Assembly (NCBI GenBank): GCA_039619475.1
Contig: CM077116.1
Location: 303,216,464 to 303,280,463, forward strand
Direction: 5' to 3'
DNA: 64,000 nt
Source of the DNA: Icerya purchasi
Lineage: Eukaryota > Arthropoda > Insecta > Hemiptera > Monophlebidae
Positions 22,900 to 34,859 of the stretch are shown one piece after another. The position numbers and the translations under genes are program-made. Numbering within the stretch: position 1 is the first letter of the stretch; each line of letters opens with the position of its first letter. The notes below the pieces were generated by a model. It was not told the origin of the DNA. It did not search any database and saw only the letters and a program-made list of their open reading frames with translations.

Positions 22900-24365
22900 C
22901 GACACAATTAATGTTGAACACCGCAAGTAAGTATGCTGTTAGGGATGTAATACCGTTGGGATTAGTTTTCACGCCGTCTGTTTAAATGATATCACACGAT
23001 TATCCGTACAATGCGATTTTATTAATCGATTCACCGAAATGCTAGCTGGGATAGATTTCAGGATGTTTTTATATCATTGTTTGCTCCACGCTGAACACGC
23101 TGGATGGGAAAAACTCGGATAGTCTATATTGCTAGCATTTAATAGTTCCATCACTTTGGGCAATGGATATGAAGGGAAAGTGAAGACTGGGGTCATAGAG
23201 AATTTCTTCGATAATCCATGAAACAGGATGTGAAGGACGCCATTCTAACAAATTGCACATGTTGCGAGCTCCTAAGGCGGAAGACTGCAAGGATTTAAGA
23301 AATGATTTGCCGAAAAATAGGTTGAACCATTATCAGGAGTTTGGGGTTCTCGGGTTTGATAAATGCTTGAGGACTAAAGGGGATTTAAAACACCTCGCTT
23401 TGAGGAATGAAGTTGAAAAAAAAATAGTTTATAATCGAAAGATAATCCCAGGAAATTGGCACTGGTATGGGGACATATAAAAGAGTGAAGGAAATATCCG
23501 GTGATAAATGATGTATCCGGTGGAGTTTCGTTTTGGATATGGAAAATACTACGTAATATTCGAGCGACCGGGCTTGTAGCTTATTGATTGCCCTTTTGAC
23601 AGCGTGTTACACACATATTAAACGGAAGACTGAGGAAAAAGCAAGTAGAGTATTTAAAAACACGAATGTGAAGTCGGAATTTAACTGGAAGCGCGAGTCG
23701 TTTATAAAAATACAAGTAGCGTTATGCTCAAAAGGCTTGCGAAATTTTCTAATGGCTTTATAACCGAGCCGGCCAAGTCGACTTTAACCTGAAAATTCCT
23801 CTTTGAAAACCATATTGCCACCGAATCCAGTAGATAACAGTTTTTCTATTAAACCATACCGCACGCTTCCCTTTTTTAGCAACAAAAAATATTGCGGATA
23901 GATATGCTTCGGCGGCAGTGGAATGCTGTTAGAATTTGACAGATGCTCATTTGGGAATGCTTTGCTGGCTGTAAAAATTGCTTGACTTGGCTGATTATAT
24001 TTACCTCTAAGGATGTTGACAGTTGGCTCGAACTGATGCCTTTAATGCGTATAATTTCCAGTCCGTTTTGTCATAGATATATGAAACGTGGGACGATTGG
24101 GATAATTCGGTGTTTTGCAAAATGCGGGAAAATGGTCGCTAGAACATATAAATTCTCTTGCACTGTAGAATTTCGGAGACAGCACTGGCGGAGAAACTAA
24201 CGATAAAAATCAATAAGCTGAAAAGGTAGGTTGAGCTGAAATAGGCATAAATTGTAAAGTAAGTCCCATGGATATCTTTGATAAGGTATCATGGATTGTG
24301 TAATTAAGCTTTTCATAATGTACTTAAGGTTCTAATGTATCTAAAGAGAACACTCGGGCTAGTTT
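22900..24365. other. Intergenic sequence, no gene recognised
   Basis: Open frames at 23253-23480 and 23943-24200 (+) and the opposite strand were read without finding a known motif. The composition is less AT-rich than most of the window and may hide an old diverged element; I cannot name one. Confidence 0.4.
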
Positions 24366-24369
24366 ATTT

Positions 24370-24525
24370 CTACTTGGGATCCGTCTTTACTTTCCCCCAG
24401 ATAATTCTCTGGTACACTCAATAATTATTTCAGGCTGGGTGAACCTGGATTCGGATCTGGAACGAGACAGGTCTCGAACCCGTACCCTCTGGCTAATTAA
24501 ACTGTAATCCAGCAAAAGCTCATTA
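24370..24525 (-). mobile_element. tRNA-derived SINE relic (tentative)
   Basis: On the minus strand, an anticodon-arm-like segment (CTGGATTACAG ... TTAGCCAG) is followed by a short variable loop and a T-arm, CGGGTTCGAGACCTG (about 24467-24482), whose loop is the pol III B box and whose stem pairs with one G-T wobble. The D-arm half and acceptor stem are not recognisable, so it is not a tRNA gene. The sequence beyond (CAGGTTCACCCAGCCTG, and a small hairpin near 24405) would be the SINE body. Confidence 0.4.
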
Positions 24526-24529
24526 ATAA

Positions 24530-25770
24530 TGATATTCCATACCGGTTCGTCCAGTTTGAACCACTTTTGAATGGGCGTTAAGTGTGAAATACGACCTAAT
24601 ATTAATGCAAATTTTAAGAAATAAACGCATCAATGAGAAAACCATAAAGAAAAAATCGAAATTTAAGGATAAGGAAAAGTTAATTAGACACTCTTTTTAT
24701 TTATCCTATATTATTAAACAGCGAAGATGCAGAATAACACGTGCAGAAAAGTGTCAGCCGGTTACTTTGAAGTTTACGCAATTATTATATAGGACTGCGA
24801 AAATATTCCGAACGTAAAATGTATACCGATGACAAATAGGAGTAGTGAAAAAAATACCGGAAGTATGCGATGAAATAAACTGTTGTCTATTCCTTTATAT
24901 TAAAATTATGATCTGCAGCTCTCATTCTGTGTAATAGTTGAGATTACATATATCAAATTTCTGCATAATCTCCTCTAAATGCCGCTGTTACTGTTAAGGT
25001 GAAGATATTGAATATGAACGTAACCAAATTAAAGCTAGGGAATATAATGTAGCGATATAGTTTTATGATTTGTTAATTAAGCTAAAATTGTATAAATACG
25101 GTATCGTGAGTGTATCGTTAAATAGGAAAATATCACAAAAACCGAATGTACTTTATTGAATATCGCGTTAACTTGAAAAATATCGCGTGAACTAAATGCA
25201 TTGTCACGTCGAATTCAGTTGAAGAAACTAGGTATCGTGGCGTTCAATTGAAAAATATCGCTTAAGCTAAATATTACGTCGCATTAAATATCGCGTTAAA
25301 CCGAAGAATGCCGTATTATAAGCTGCTGGGAGAATTGCGTGCGATTTGAGAAGGAAAAAGTTTTAATTAAGGCAGTGTGGTGTCGCTTTTAACGGAGAAA
25401 TGTGCTAACGCGAGCAGGTTTCTGTAACAAAAATACTAGAGAATGTGCTTTATGGAAACGTTGTAGAAAACAGTTGTTAATGATTTAAATTAAACTTTGC
25501 AAGTTCCTTGTCAAGATAGTTGCGCATATATGCACTTCAGGCGGGAGAAAGCATGAAGAACTTCTAAATAGTAGGAACGAACTTTTGAAACGTCTGTTAC
25601 ACATGCGCAGAGAACTCGATTTTCTTATCGTTCCTTCTTACGTCATCACTTCATGCAGCTTTTAGATGCTCGGGTAAAAATCGTACGTAGAAATATCGAA
25701 GTTTAGTTCGTACGCGCACCACATATTTTCTCGTACCTGCGCTGAAGAACTTTCTCACGCCGGAGGGGAA
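24530..25770. other. AT-rich sequence, no gene recognised
   Basis: Near 25120-25310 the phrase AATATCGCGTTAA and variants recur several times, suggesting a decayed short repeat. No coding sequence is supported. Confidence 0.4.
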
Positions 25771-25776
25771 TAAATT

Positions 25777-26225
25777 ATGACGTTTTCCAAATCGTTATTT
25801 CTTCAATGTCACCACTACTGTACCGCATCGTTTAAGTTTATTTTCCCGTGCAGTTACCTCGCTTTGTTGTTGTCTCCATTATGCGTTTTAATCATTGCTT
25901 GCTGCCTGCCTCCCTCCAGCTTTCGCTTCTCATTAGTCTCTTCCCATGTTGTCCTCTCCATTAAAATGACGCGGTTAATTGAGAATCACGTGCTTATTTT
26001 AAGTGCTCGTATCTTTCGTTGGAGCATTTGCTTAGGCTTAAACTTTCTGCTCCTTTTTGTACCCGTTATGTCCTGTCCCTTCCTTCTACACTTATTATTC
26101 CTCTCTTATTAACGATATCTGATGTGATCGTATTGGTATATAACTTTTCGTTTTTCATTTCTAATTGTTTCCTAGTAAAGATCCTTGGTCGACGAGCCCA
26201 ATTTTCGTTTCTTTTTTTTCTTTTC
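25777..26225 (+). pseudogene. LOA-like LINE 3' end
   Basis: The reading LALLLSPLCVLIIACCLPP followed by a serine-rich stretch closely parallels the fragment at 35528 (LVLLLSPLCVLTIPCCIPP). After a frameshift, ...LRLKLSAPFCTRYVLSLPS and TLIIPLLLTI match the C-terminal tail of the family. The 3' UTR ends in GGTCGACGAGCCCAA (26187-26202) and a T/A-rich tail. The Cys-His region is degraded. Together with 35528-35930 this defines a LOA-like subfamily with GACGAGCCCAA rather than GACGCGCCCAA. Confidence 0.7.
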
Positions 26226-26229
26226 TTTT

Positions 26230-27970
26230 TTTTTTGTTAAAAAAACTTTAAACGCCATTTAAATGCTCGGTTTTTTTGTAACAAAAAAAAAAAAAAAAAA
26301 ATGTTCAATACTCTCTGGAAATGCTCCCCGTTTGACAATGTTGCGCGGTGAAACTGACGTATGACACGCGTATTGCCTCAACGTTTAATCCACTTGTCCA
26401 CAACAATTTGTCTCCCATTCAAAGGCGACACAGACTCGCTTTTGAAGTTCCAATTTCAACAATCGCGCACCTGTCAGTCGACCGACGAAGTTAACGAATA
26501 AAGCTGGACAGGGATATAACTTCGTTTACAAAACCGGAATAGTAGATCTCGGGTTGTGCTACAACATTTTTGTTATTACAAGTGGGGAATATCGCTTAAA
26601 TGGATTTGTTCAGTGACAGACACACGAAAAGCTGTTGTGTTCTAATTTACAGCGATTACCCCGTGTGATTTTAAGACGATTAAAAAGAATTTTCTAGAAG
26701 AAAAACGAACAGTGTCGTGGTCGCTCGATCTTATTATAGTTTTGCTTGCATTCGCATTTGTTATAAAGCGGACTATTGGCGGGAAAACTTGTACGACAAA
26801 AACGAGGTGAGCCGTACTACTGATGTTATACGTCCGAAATTGTGAAGCACGAAACGGGACAGTTCAGGAAGACTTTACAGGATATTTCCGTAATGCTGCG
26901 GTGAAAACAATTTTAAACCTAAATAAAATTGATACGTTTAATCGTTTCTGTTATTGTGATTCCGAAGCATAATTGTCGGCGTAAAGATGTAGTAGACCAT
27001 TAGAAGTATCGGCGTTATTTAATTTAGATAATACATTTTCCGCCTAGGTGCTTCTGAATTGATCGTAAAGGAAATTTCTTGTTTATTTAAATAATATAAA
27101 TTATATAATATAAAGAACTTCAGACTTCCTGGTGGGGACAGACGTTTCGACTGCCACGATATTGGTCCTTTATAATTCTTACAGCGGAGTCAACTTTAAT
27201 TTACTATTCATTTTTAAATGTAATCGATATAAAATTTTATATGATTTTTCTATTATGGGGACCTCATCTAAAGAGATAAACCCGAACTCATCGACAATGT
27301 TTATAGAAGAGCGGTTTCAATTGGTTACGTCATTTTACGGTAAATGCATTTACTATGACGAAACATTTTCTTTAACCTGCAATACTCATTAATTTCTTAG
27401 CATAGCAATGCAAAATATAGTCTATTTTTAAAAAAGGAAAAATGTTACACATCTTTCATAACCCGGTTCTTTGTAATAAAACATTTTCTTCCACTCGGGA
27501 ATAACGATGTCGCGACACTACAGCCTCAGTATTGTGATAGTAGTTGTATCTTCGGTAAAATTTGAATTTCGTGCGTCAGAGCCATCGCCAAGCGACCAAA
27601 AATTGAAAAAATTTAACCTCTCCTTATCATTCGGTGTGTAATTTTTATCTCTCAAAAAAAAAAAAAAGGATTGTAAATTACGTATTTTGAATAATTTTAC
27701 GAGAGCAGTACTTAAAAATCGACAGTAATCACTTCACGCCAATTTACATGAAACAGAGCCACTTGCACCCACATTATGATCGCGGTACTTAGGCAACTTC
27801 ATCTGATCTATACAGTATTGCCTGGGGGATAAAACTAATGTGTCGAAAAATCTATTCAACTACCGTTCATAATTCGCTTAATTTTAGTAGCTATTGTCAT
27901 CATTGCTGAACATTTTTGTGACGATTTAGAATACTGGTGAACCAACATGTACGTATCATGTATGATATAT
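26230..27970. other. AT-rich sequence, no gene recognised
   Basis: An 86-codon frame (27132-27392, +) lacks a recognised motif. An A-tract lies at 26283-26300. Confidence 0.4.
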
Positions 27971-27977
27971 ATATTAA

Positions 27978-28133
27978 TTACAACGTAATTCTTAGACTAC
28001 CTTCCATTAGAAAAAAAATTTCCTAATTTTATGTAACGAAAAATGTCCCAATTTTATGTAACGTTCGTTATATTTTATAGGATTTTTGTGATATTATGTT
28101 ATTCATATGGACCGATTTAGAATTACGTTGTAA
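27978..28133. mobile_element. Possible 156-bp MITE with 15-bp inverted ends
   Basis: TTACAACGTAATTCT at 27978-27992 is perfectly inverted at 28119-28133. Between them, AATTTTATGTAACG occurs twice (near 28023 and 28050). No clear target-site duplication is visible, so assignment to a superfamily is not possible. Confidence 0.45.
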
Positions 28134-28139
28134 ATTTTG

Positions 28140-29550
28140 ATCATTTTATACAAAGTATAGAAGAGAAAGAGACAAAAATGTAAGCAAGAGGAGTTAAGGG
28201 GAGCCTTGCAAGGCCAAAATGACCGAGTTCATATATATATATATATATACATATGTATGGTGTATATAAAACTCTATCCTTCGAAACTGACTATTGGAAA
28301 ATCTTTTGGACTTTCAGAAGAGTAAATTTCAATTGATTAGATAATTTTTAACGAAAGATAAAATTTTTTTTAAGAAAAATACCGACTTCAAGATTTATAC
28401 TATAAGAGTTTAATAAAAATGCACTAGAAAGGAAAAAATAGTTATTCAATAAATAATAATATGTCTCACAGGGATATAGCTTAAATGATAATTCTTATAT
28501 AACATTGATAAGAGTTTCGGTATACAAAATTAAAATTACAATATTCTAGAAACAATTTAATGAAAATACTTAATGCAGTTTTTAATTATTACCGTAATTT
28601 TAATTCGGTTTACCGAAACTCTAATTAAGATATATCGATGCTGTTTAAGAATTATCATAATCTCAAGGTATACATATATTGCACTCTAAAATATATATTA
28701 GTTTTTGTAAAATAATTATTTTTTACTTTTTAGCGAATTTGCTCTTTTCTTTAATAGTTCAATTTTTTGTCTCGCCAAAAATCAACATTCTTAAGCGACA
28801 AGCTTGTAAATAGCATGATGACAGGTTAAAATTTGTTTTTTTTACTCGAATCTATATCTATTCGAGTTAAGTAACAATGATAAAATTTTAATTTTTTCAA
28901 ATTCCGTTTCCATGATTAATATTGATAATGTTTTAATTGAGTCGGTTGTATTAATAAATTTAAAAAATTATCTTAATTTTTTTAACGTTTATTCGATAAA
29001 ATATCTATGTTCACCGATACTTGTTGATATATGGTACTACATTGTTGACGCACTTTCGGGTGAATGAATAATCATTACGATGTCTGCATAGGTATAAGTT
29101 ATGCGCGAACAAAAATACAAAAAAATTATAAACATAAAACTTGGAAATATAATAATTACATTTACTAACCAGTCCCGGATAACTTGATTACCATAACTGC
29201 GACAATATGGATTAAGTTATTCAGACATGGGGAATGACGAGAAAAGTATACTCGGGGGAAATAAATAAACTGCAAATTAAATGCTTGAAATTAATAGGAA
29301 ATCCTTAAGGGGAGAAACCGATAATGAAATAATTAAAAAAGAAGACGTTTTGAGCATAAGAGGAATGTGTACTTATTACTGAAAATATGGGGGAGTACAT
29401 AGTAATAGAAAAGGAAATTAAATTGGAGGAAAGAATAAAAACAGAATACGGGTTGAGGGAAAAACTTTCGTACCAACTGCCGTTAGCAAGAACAAAGATG
29501 GGGGAGCAAACGGACAAATATATTATAACAGAGGTTGTTGAATAAAATAC
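28140..29550. other. AT-rich sequence with (AT)n, no gene recognised
   Basis: (AT)n at 28231-28250. From about 29380 one + frame reads MGEYIVIEKEIKLEERIK, then LSYQLPLARTKMGEQ, up to a stop just before the 15-bp minisatellite. It could be the end of an eroded element ORF, but I do not recognise it. Confidence 0.35.
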
Positions 29551-29555
29551 CCAAG

Positions 29556-29735
29556 GAAATAATAGAGAAGGAAATAATAGAGAAGGAAATAATAGAGAAG
29601 GAAATAATAGAGAAGGAAATAATAGAGAAGGAAATAATAGAGAAGGAAATAATAAAGAAGGAAATAATAAAGAAGGAAATAATAAAGAAGGAAATAATAA
29701 AGAAGGAAATAATAAAGAAGGAAATAATAGAGAAG
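29556..29735 (+). repeat. 15-bp minisatellite, 12 units
   Basis: Twelve units of GAAATAATAGAGAAG or its variant GAAATAATAAAGAAG run without a gap. The first six units are the GAG type, the next five the AAA type and the last is GAG again; a degenerate thirteenth unit follows. Because 15 is a multiple of three, the repeat is open in two + frames (EIIEK/EIIKK and GNNRE/GNNKE) and on the opposite strand. The resulting 84- and 111-codon frames are consequences of the repeat and are not called as genes. Confidence 0.95.
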
Positions 29736-30077
29736 GAAAAAATAGGGGAAAGGAAAAGGAAAATAAAGGAATGGCTTCAGGAGGAATGAAATGTGAAAAA
29801 AGAAATAAACATAAAATAAAATGACAAGGCGCAACAAAAAACTGAAGAAAAAAAACATCGAATATAAAAGATAGAAATAGATTATTAAGTATTGATAATT
29901 AAAAAGATGGATTAAGATGTAGTATTTTAGTAAATATTACATGATTATGTATACGTATAAGTCTAAGTTGAGATGATTAAGTGTTCATGGGATAATTCGT
30001 CGGCAAGCGTTTTAGCTTGGAGAAAGATTTGTATGTAAAAAATAACAAATACATATTTTTCAAAAAAAAAAAAAAAA
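29736..30077 (+). other. Candidate retroposon 3' end with A-tail
   Basis: The minisatellite is followed by about 320 bp without coding potential that ends in a run of 16 A residues (30062-30077). This could be the 3' UTR of an A-tailed element whose ORF contained the minisatellite, but no diagnostic protein motif is seen and an unrelated A-tract is as likely. Confidence 0.3.
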
Positions 30078-30079
30078 TT

Positions 30080-31965
30080 ACAGTCGACATTTATTAAATA
30101 TTACCGTTCTATTTTGTAATAATGAATTTATTACTAAGTTTAATATATATACTATACGTGCACATGTATGAAAGAACTAGCGTAATTTATTGCGTTGAAA
30201 GAAAAATTAATAATTTATTCATCAGAAAAGACAAAAAATAGGTAAAAAAAGTAATCACAGGATGATAGGAATATTTTATCACGAATTTGTGAAATGCTCT
30301 AGCTTTTCTTATAATGTGTTCTTTATGCCCCCCATCACGTCGTCAGACAACATTATGAGCAGTCATGTTCAAATAAACGCACGCGAAATGAACTTGCAGT
30401 TTCTTAGCTTACCTGATTCAGAATGATGGGGTTGGGGTCTGGACTAACTACTTGGCACAGAAAGGCATCGGAGCAATTCTATATGTCCATTTTCACCTAG
30501 CTGTCTGATGGCAAAGAGAGGCTGGAAATGTAAAGTCTTCTTAACATCCTTTAAAGACATACACTCCTTGACACTTTGTAGACTAAGTTTTGACGATAGC
30601 GGAAAGAACGCCACATTTAGCGAATTTTTTACTACATACGGAATTCCCCCATCTTGTGTCTCGATCATCGTCACTTTTATTCGTCACAAACGATAAAAGT
30701 TTACGCGGTAAAATAGAAAAGTACGGAGAGGCAAGTTCACTTTTGAATTACACGCTTGCTATAATTTCTACCGCGTGAAATTTCGTTAGATTATGACTTC
30801 CGAGGCTACAAACTTACAGTTCTCAGCGTGACGCTGTCCGTAATGCAGTGTAGTAAAAATGAGTTTTCGTTACATCGCCATTGCCTTCGCTGTCTATCTG
30901 AGAATTTTCTTTCTTCCGAACTTGCTAACTTCATTTAGAAACCGAATTGAACATTTTAGCTTTTGAAAATCGTTGAATTTCGTATTATTTCGTAAATTTT
31001 CTCAAGAAAGGCTTTTCACCTTTAACTACAAAAGATGATGCAATTTTCTGCAAATTCCGTACTGGAAAAGCGATATTTTAAACTCCGCTTAAAACGAGAT
31101 CTGTTTAATTTTATTTATATTTAATTAATCGTCAAAAAAACAAAAAAACAAAAAAAAACAAAAAAAAACAAAAAAAAAACAAGAGAAGCAAACAGTCTAA
31201 TTATAATAGGACTCGAAAGGTGGAGTAGCAGTATATTTCTCCGTCTAGGTCTTTTGGAACGTCTGACGTAGCGAAGCTAAAGTCGGTAGTGCTGCGAGAT
31301 ACTCGAGAGAATATATTTCGTGCGCTAGATTAAATGGCTTTTCCGGATAAACAAGTTGGTCGAAGAAAATTCTTAAATTTTCTCCTCAACAGAACTTTTA
31401 AAATTGCCACGCTTACGAACGTAGCAGCACACTGGTTTAACACGGATAATAATTTCTCGCTCTTATTTCTGAGTTTCTGGAATAGTTTTGTGAGTTGAAA
31501 ATGAAGCCAGAGCGCATTTGGTTCCATTACTTCAAGAGCAGTGTTAAACTTAAATCTAGCCCCAGCAGCCGATCCCTGCCTAGGTGTTACAAGAAGACAG
31601 AATGAAAGATTCACATCCCGAACTCCGACGGCGATACTACTCGAGAAACTCACTTGAGGATAAATAATGTTCTACTTCTTATCGAAAAGTAACAATTTCC
31701 TCGCGGGGCTAATCGACGCGTTCTATTTTTCTTCTTTTTTATAATAACGAACGAAATTGCGACGTTCACCACTTCCTATTTTTCTCGGCTGAAAAAACAT
31801 AACTCGGGGGAAATGTATAATCGCTTTTCATCTTCGAAAAAGTTAATTCGTAAAACCAGCTGATATTTTTCCGATACATAATGAAAATAGTGAAAAATCA
31901 TAAATATTCTATAATTTTTCGTTATTTCTATCAACTTATTAATAAGCAGTAACTGATAAAACGCC
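30080..31965. other. No gene recognised
   Basis: The longest frame is 107 codons on the minus strand (31330-31653), with no known domain and no flanking splice-site pattern that convinces. An (A7-9 C)n tract lies at 31134-31181. The segment 30,300-31,650 is less repeat-like than most of the window, so if a diverged host exon exists anywhere, this is a fair place to look. Confidence 0.35.
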
Positions 31966-31974
31966 GCCTCCGGC

Positions 31975-32250
31975 TACATGCCCCTTGTGCAACCAGACAA
32001 CCGCACCGCGACAGTTTCCCACATAATACTTACCTGCCAAAAGTTTACTATGTTGCGGAGGCAACTTGGCCTACCCATAGATATAGGGCAGACCCTCTCA
32101 AACGAGGTAATCTCCATTAACAGGATTATTGCTTTCTTTAAATTGAGTGGCTTAACTCACCACATTTAAATTATCCCCCTCCCTTGTGTGTGCTGTAATG
32201 ACCATAGTAGTTACACACAGCACATACAATTTAAGGGGGAAAAAAAACAC
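31975..32250 (+). pseudogene. I-like LINE 3' end
   Basis: CPLCNQTTAP in one frame and TVSHIILTCQKFTMLRRQ in the next (frameshift near 32010) together give a CX2C...HX4C region like that of the I-like element at 20.0-22.0 kb. The ORF ends ...IIAFFKLSGLTHHI at 32169. The UTR contains GCTGTAATGACCATAG, comparable to CCGTAATGACCCTGG in the other copy, and ends in a short A-run at about 32241-32248. It is a strongly 5'-truncated copy in the opposite orientation to the first. Confidence 0.7.
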
Positions 32251-32254
32251 TGCT

Positions 32255-33000
32255 TCTGCAAAAGTTTCAAGCACTACTTTAAAACGGCCTATTGTAAACA
32301 ATTGTGGTAGTTCTAGGAATTCTCGGATATGGTGTTCATCTCGCGCAAGAAATGAGATTCGGTAGAAAATGTATTTTTTATCAGCGTTTTAATATAATCC
32401 TAATCACATATGTAATTACTCTGTTTAATCACTGTCTGCGGTAGGAATGAGTTTGGTGGGGGTGATTTCCGCTTCAAGATTTTCTCCGTCCAGTTTCAAT
32501 TCAGATTAACGATTAAGTATCGATATTTTTAAGTACTCTTTTAATATCTTAAAATGTTACGAATCGACAATTACGTTAAAAAAGGAAAGTTCATAAAATT
32601 TCTGTGCGACTTGTATCCTTGATATGCCTCTTTGGAATCCGCCATTGTATTTAACCGAAAATGTATTTTTAAAATTCACACGACAATACTCCCAGAAATT
32701 CTTAGCCATTTTATATAGTACAAACCCGTTTCGGGAAACATATATATATATATATATAGGGAAAGTTCAATATTTTTTCTTCGATTACTTAAAAGTTTTA
32801 CAAATTCAGTCGGCTATAAAAATTATAGAATAAAACGTGCGGAAATTTGAAGTTATGAAAGTTAATATTATCTTCCATTTTTGTTAATTAATATGTTTAA
32901 ATGACAAACGTAGACTTGTATATTATTTTAATGAATAAAATTATAAAATACCAACGTGTTTCGTAGCGATACATACAATCATGGTAATACTAAAATAGTA
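32255..33000. other. AT-rich sequence, no gene recognised
   Basis: Contains a short (AT)n at about 32740-32758 and nothing else I can support. Confidence 0.4.
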
Positions 33001-33004
33001 ATAG

Positions 33005-33960
33005 TATTACCATGGACTCCCCTGGGGGCACTTCGGTACAACCGGGGACCCTGAGCTCAGGGGAAAGAGCGCGTCCACAGGCGGCGGATAGTGGAATGAC
33101 CATCAGATATGATGGTTAGCTGCGAATAAGTTTCGTGAGAAACAAATAAGCAGTCGCGGACCATGAGCGGCTATTGGTGGAAAGTCTCAAGTAGACGATT
33201 CCAATAGTGGCAGGACAATGAGTTGCGAGGGCGTGGAGGGGCAATCTGAGAAGCTGCCTGATAAAACTCTACATAAGTCTGTTAACCAACTCATCCTCGG
33301 CGCGTGGAAGCCGCCGTATAAGTCTCCGTTGTTACCTTCTCAGTAGCAAGCTGCTGCCTTGCAGTTTGCGTTTTTACTCAAAGGCTAGGGTGTCACCCCG
33401 AAATAGTGACCACTTCTTTGTCCTTCCTCTCCTTAATTCTTATCTCTAGTCTCTTGTTATTTCCATTCACCTTTAAACCTTTGTCTGGCTCAGTCGTCGC
33501 GGAACTCTCCGTGCCACTGATCAAGTCTTGCAAAGCTGGGTAATGGGGGAATCAACTGCGCTCTGGTTCCCTCATTCTTTCCAATACTACTAAATTTTCT
33601 TTTCTTATCCTTCCCCTTGCGTATAAATCCCGTTCTATATTCTATATACTTGCCCTCTCCTTCTTCTTTTCTCCTACTGCATGTGTTACCTTTTCCTTTT
33701 ATTTCCTTATTATTCCTTTTCCTTTCTCAAGAGTCCCACGGCGACAAGGTGAAAGTGGTGGTAGCAGGTTTAGTGAATTGCAAACGCTGGAAAGAAAAAA
33801 ACAGTTCAAACTGTTTCTCATTTCAGCACAGCCACCACTTTTATCTGCAACATTTGTGGAAAGGTCTGCGGTGTCAGGATTGGCTTGATAAGCCATCTAA
33901 GGACTCATCAATAAAAGACGGGAATCCTATCATCATCATCATCATTACCATGGATATGTA
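33005..33960 (+). mobile_element. Retroelement fragment ending in a C2H2 finger
   Basis: A block of distinctly higher GC content (for example GGGACCCTGAGCTCAGG near 33050) runs to a short coding end: TTFICNICGKVCGVRIGLIS followed by HLRTHQ and TAA at 33912-33914. The spacing is CX2CX12HX3H, a canonical C2H2 finger. LINE ORF2 proteins of several clades end with a finger of this type just before the 3' UTR, here followed by (ATC)n at 33931-33949, a usual LINE tail. No RT is visible between, so the upstream 800 bp may be 5' UTR-derived, making this an internally deleted or SINE-like derivative. The clade is uncertain. Confidence 0.5.
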
Positions 33961-33964
33961 GTTT

Positions 33965-34850
33965 ATAGCTACGAAACGTGTAAGTATTTTAAATGTAGAT
34001 AAATCCGTAACTTGTTTGTTAAAATTTATAAATATAAAATAAATAAATTCCCCCCTTATTAATTAACCGACGAAAATAAGCATAAATTTATGTTTTAATC
34101 AATTAAAAAGAAACGTTTTCGGGCTATATACGTGCAAAGTACACTCAGTTATAACTAAAAACGTACTGCAGAGAATGATGGGATTACACACGTGTGTATA
34201 TACGATATGTAAGTAAGTAATAACTACAATCCAAGACAGAAAAATATATGAAATAATCAAAGTCGGGATTTTGTTTACGAAATAATAACGAATGTTCGAA
34301 ACAATATAAACAGAATGAAAATTGAAAAGGAGTTAAATTTTTATATTAAAAAGAGGGGGCTATTCGGTATTTCATCATCTGAGAGTGATTATGTTTATAT
34401 TTATTTATATAAAAATGTTCAGCTTTATATTCATTAATTTTCCTTTATTATAATACCGAGTGAAGCTGAGTGGGTTTTGGTTGGAGTATCTGCTACATGC
34501 GTTATGATAGGTTTGTGGTTGCGTGGGCTGTATAAAATAATGAAATGAAATTTTCTAAAATTTAAATATATCAGAATTTCGGTTAAACCCAACATTTACG
34601 TATTTTCGATAATTGCTCGTTAATTTCCTTTTGGTATATTAAAAACTCGTCTCGACTAATATTTTAAACATAATCGCGCCTTGCATTTATTTGAAAGCAT
34701 TTCTTATCTATTATAAAATAAAATGCAACAGTTTAACGAAAAATAGACTATAAGACTATAATACTACATGCTTTAAGTAGAGTTCAGAATATCTTTGATA
34801 ACCGTAAAATTTATTTTTCCTCTTTTTTTTTTACATTATTTTATGCCAGC
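33965..34850. other. AT-rich sequence, no gene recognised
   Basis: No motif seen on either strand. Confidence 0.4.
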
Positions 34851-34859
34851 CTATGCCAT

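Noticed and set aside
29523..29858. 111-codon minus-strand frame and 84-codon plus-strand frame over the 15-bp minisatellite
   Set aside because: Both are open only because the repeat period is a multiple of three; the non-repeat ends have no recognisable motif.
31330..31653. 107-codon minus-strand frame as a possible host exon
   Set aside because: No known domain, no convincing splice sites and no flanking coding sequence.
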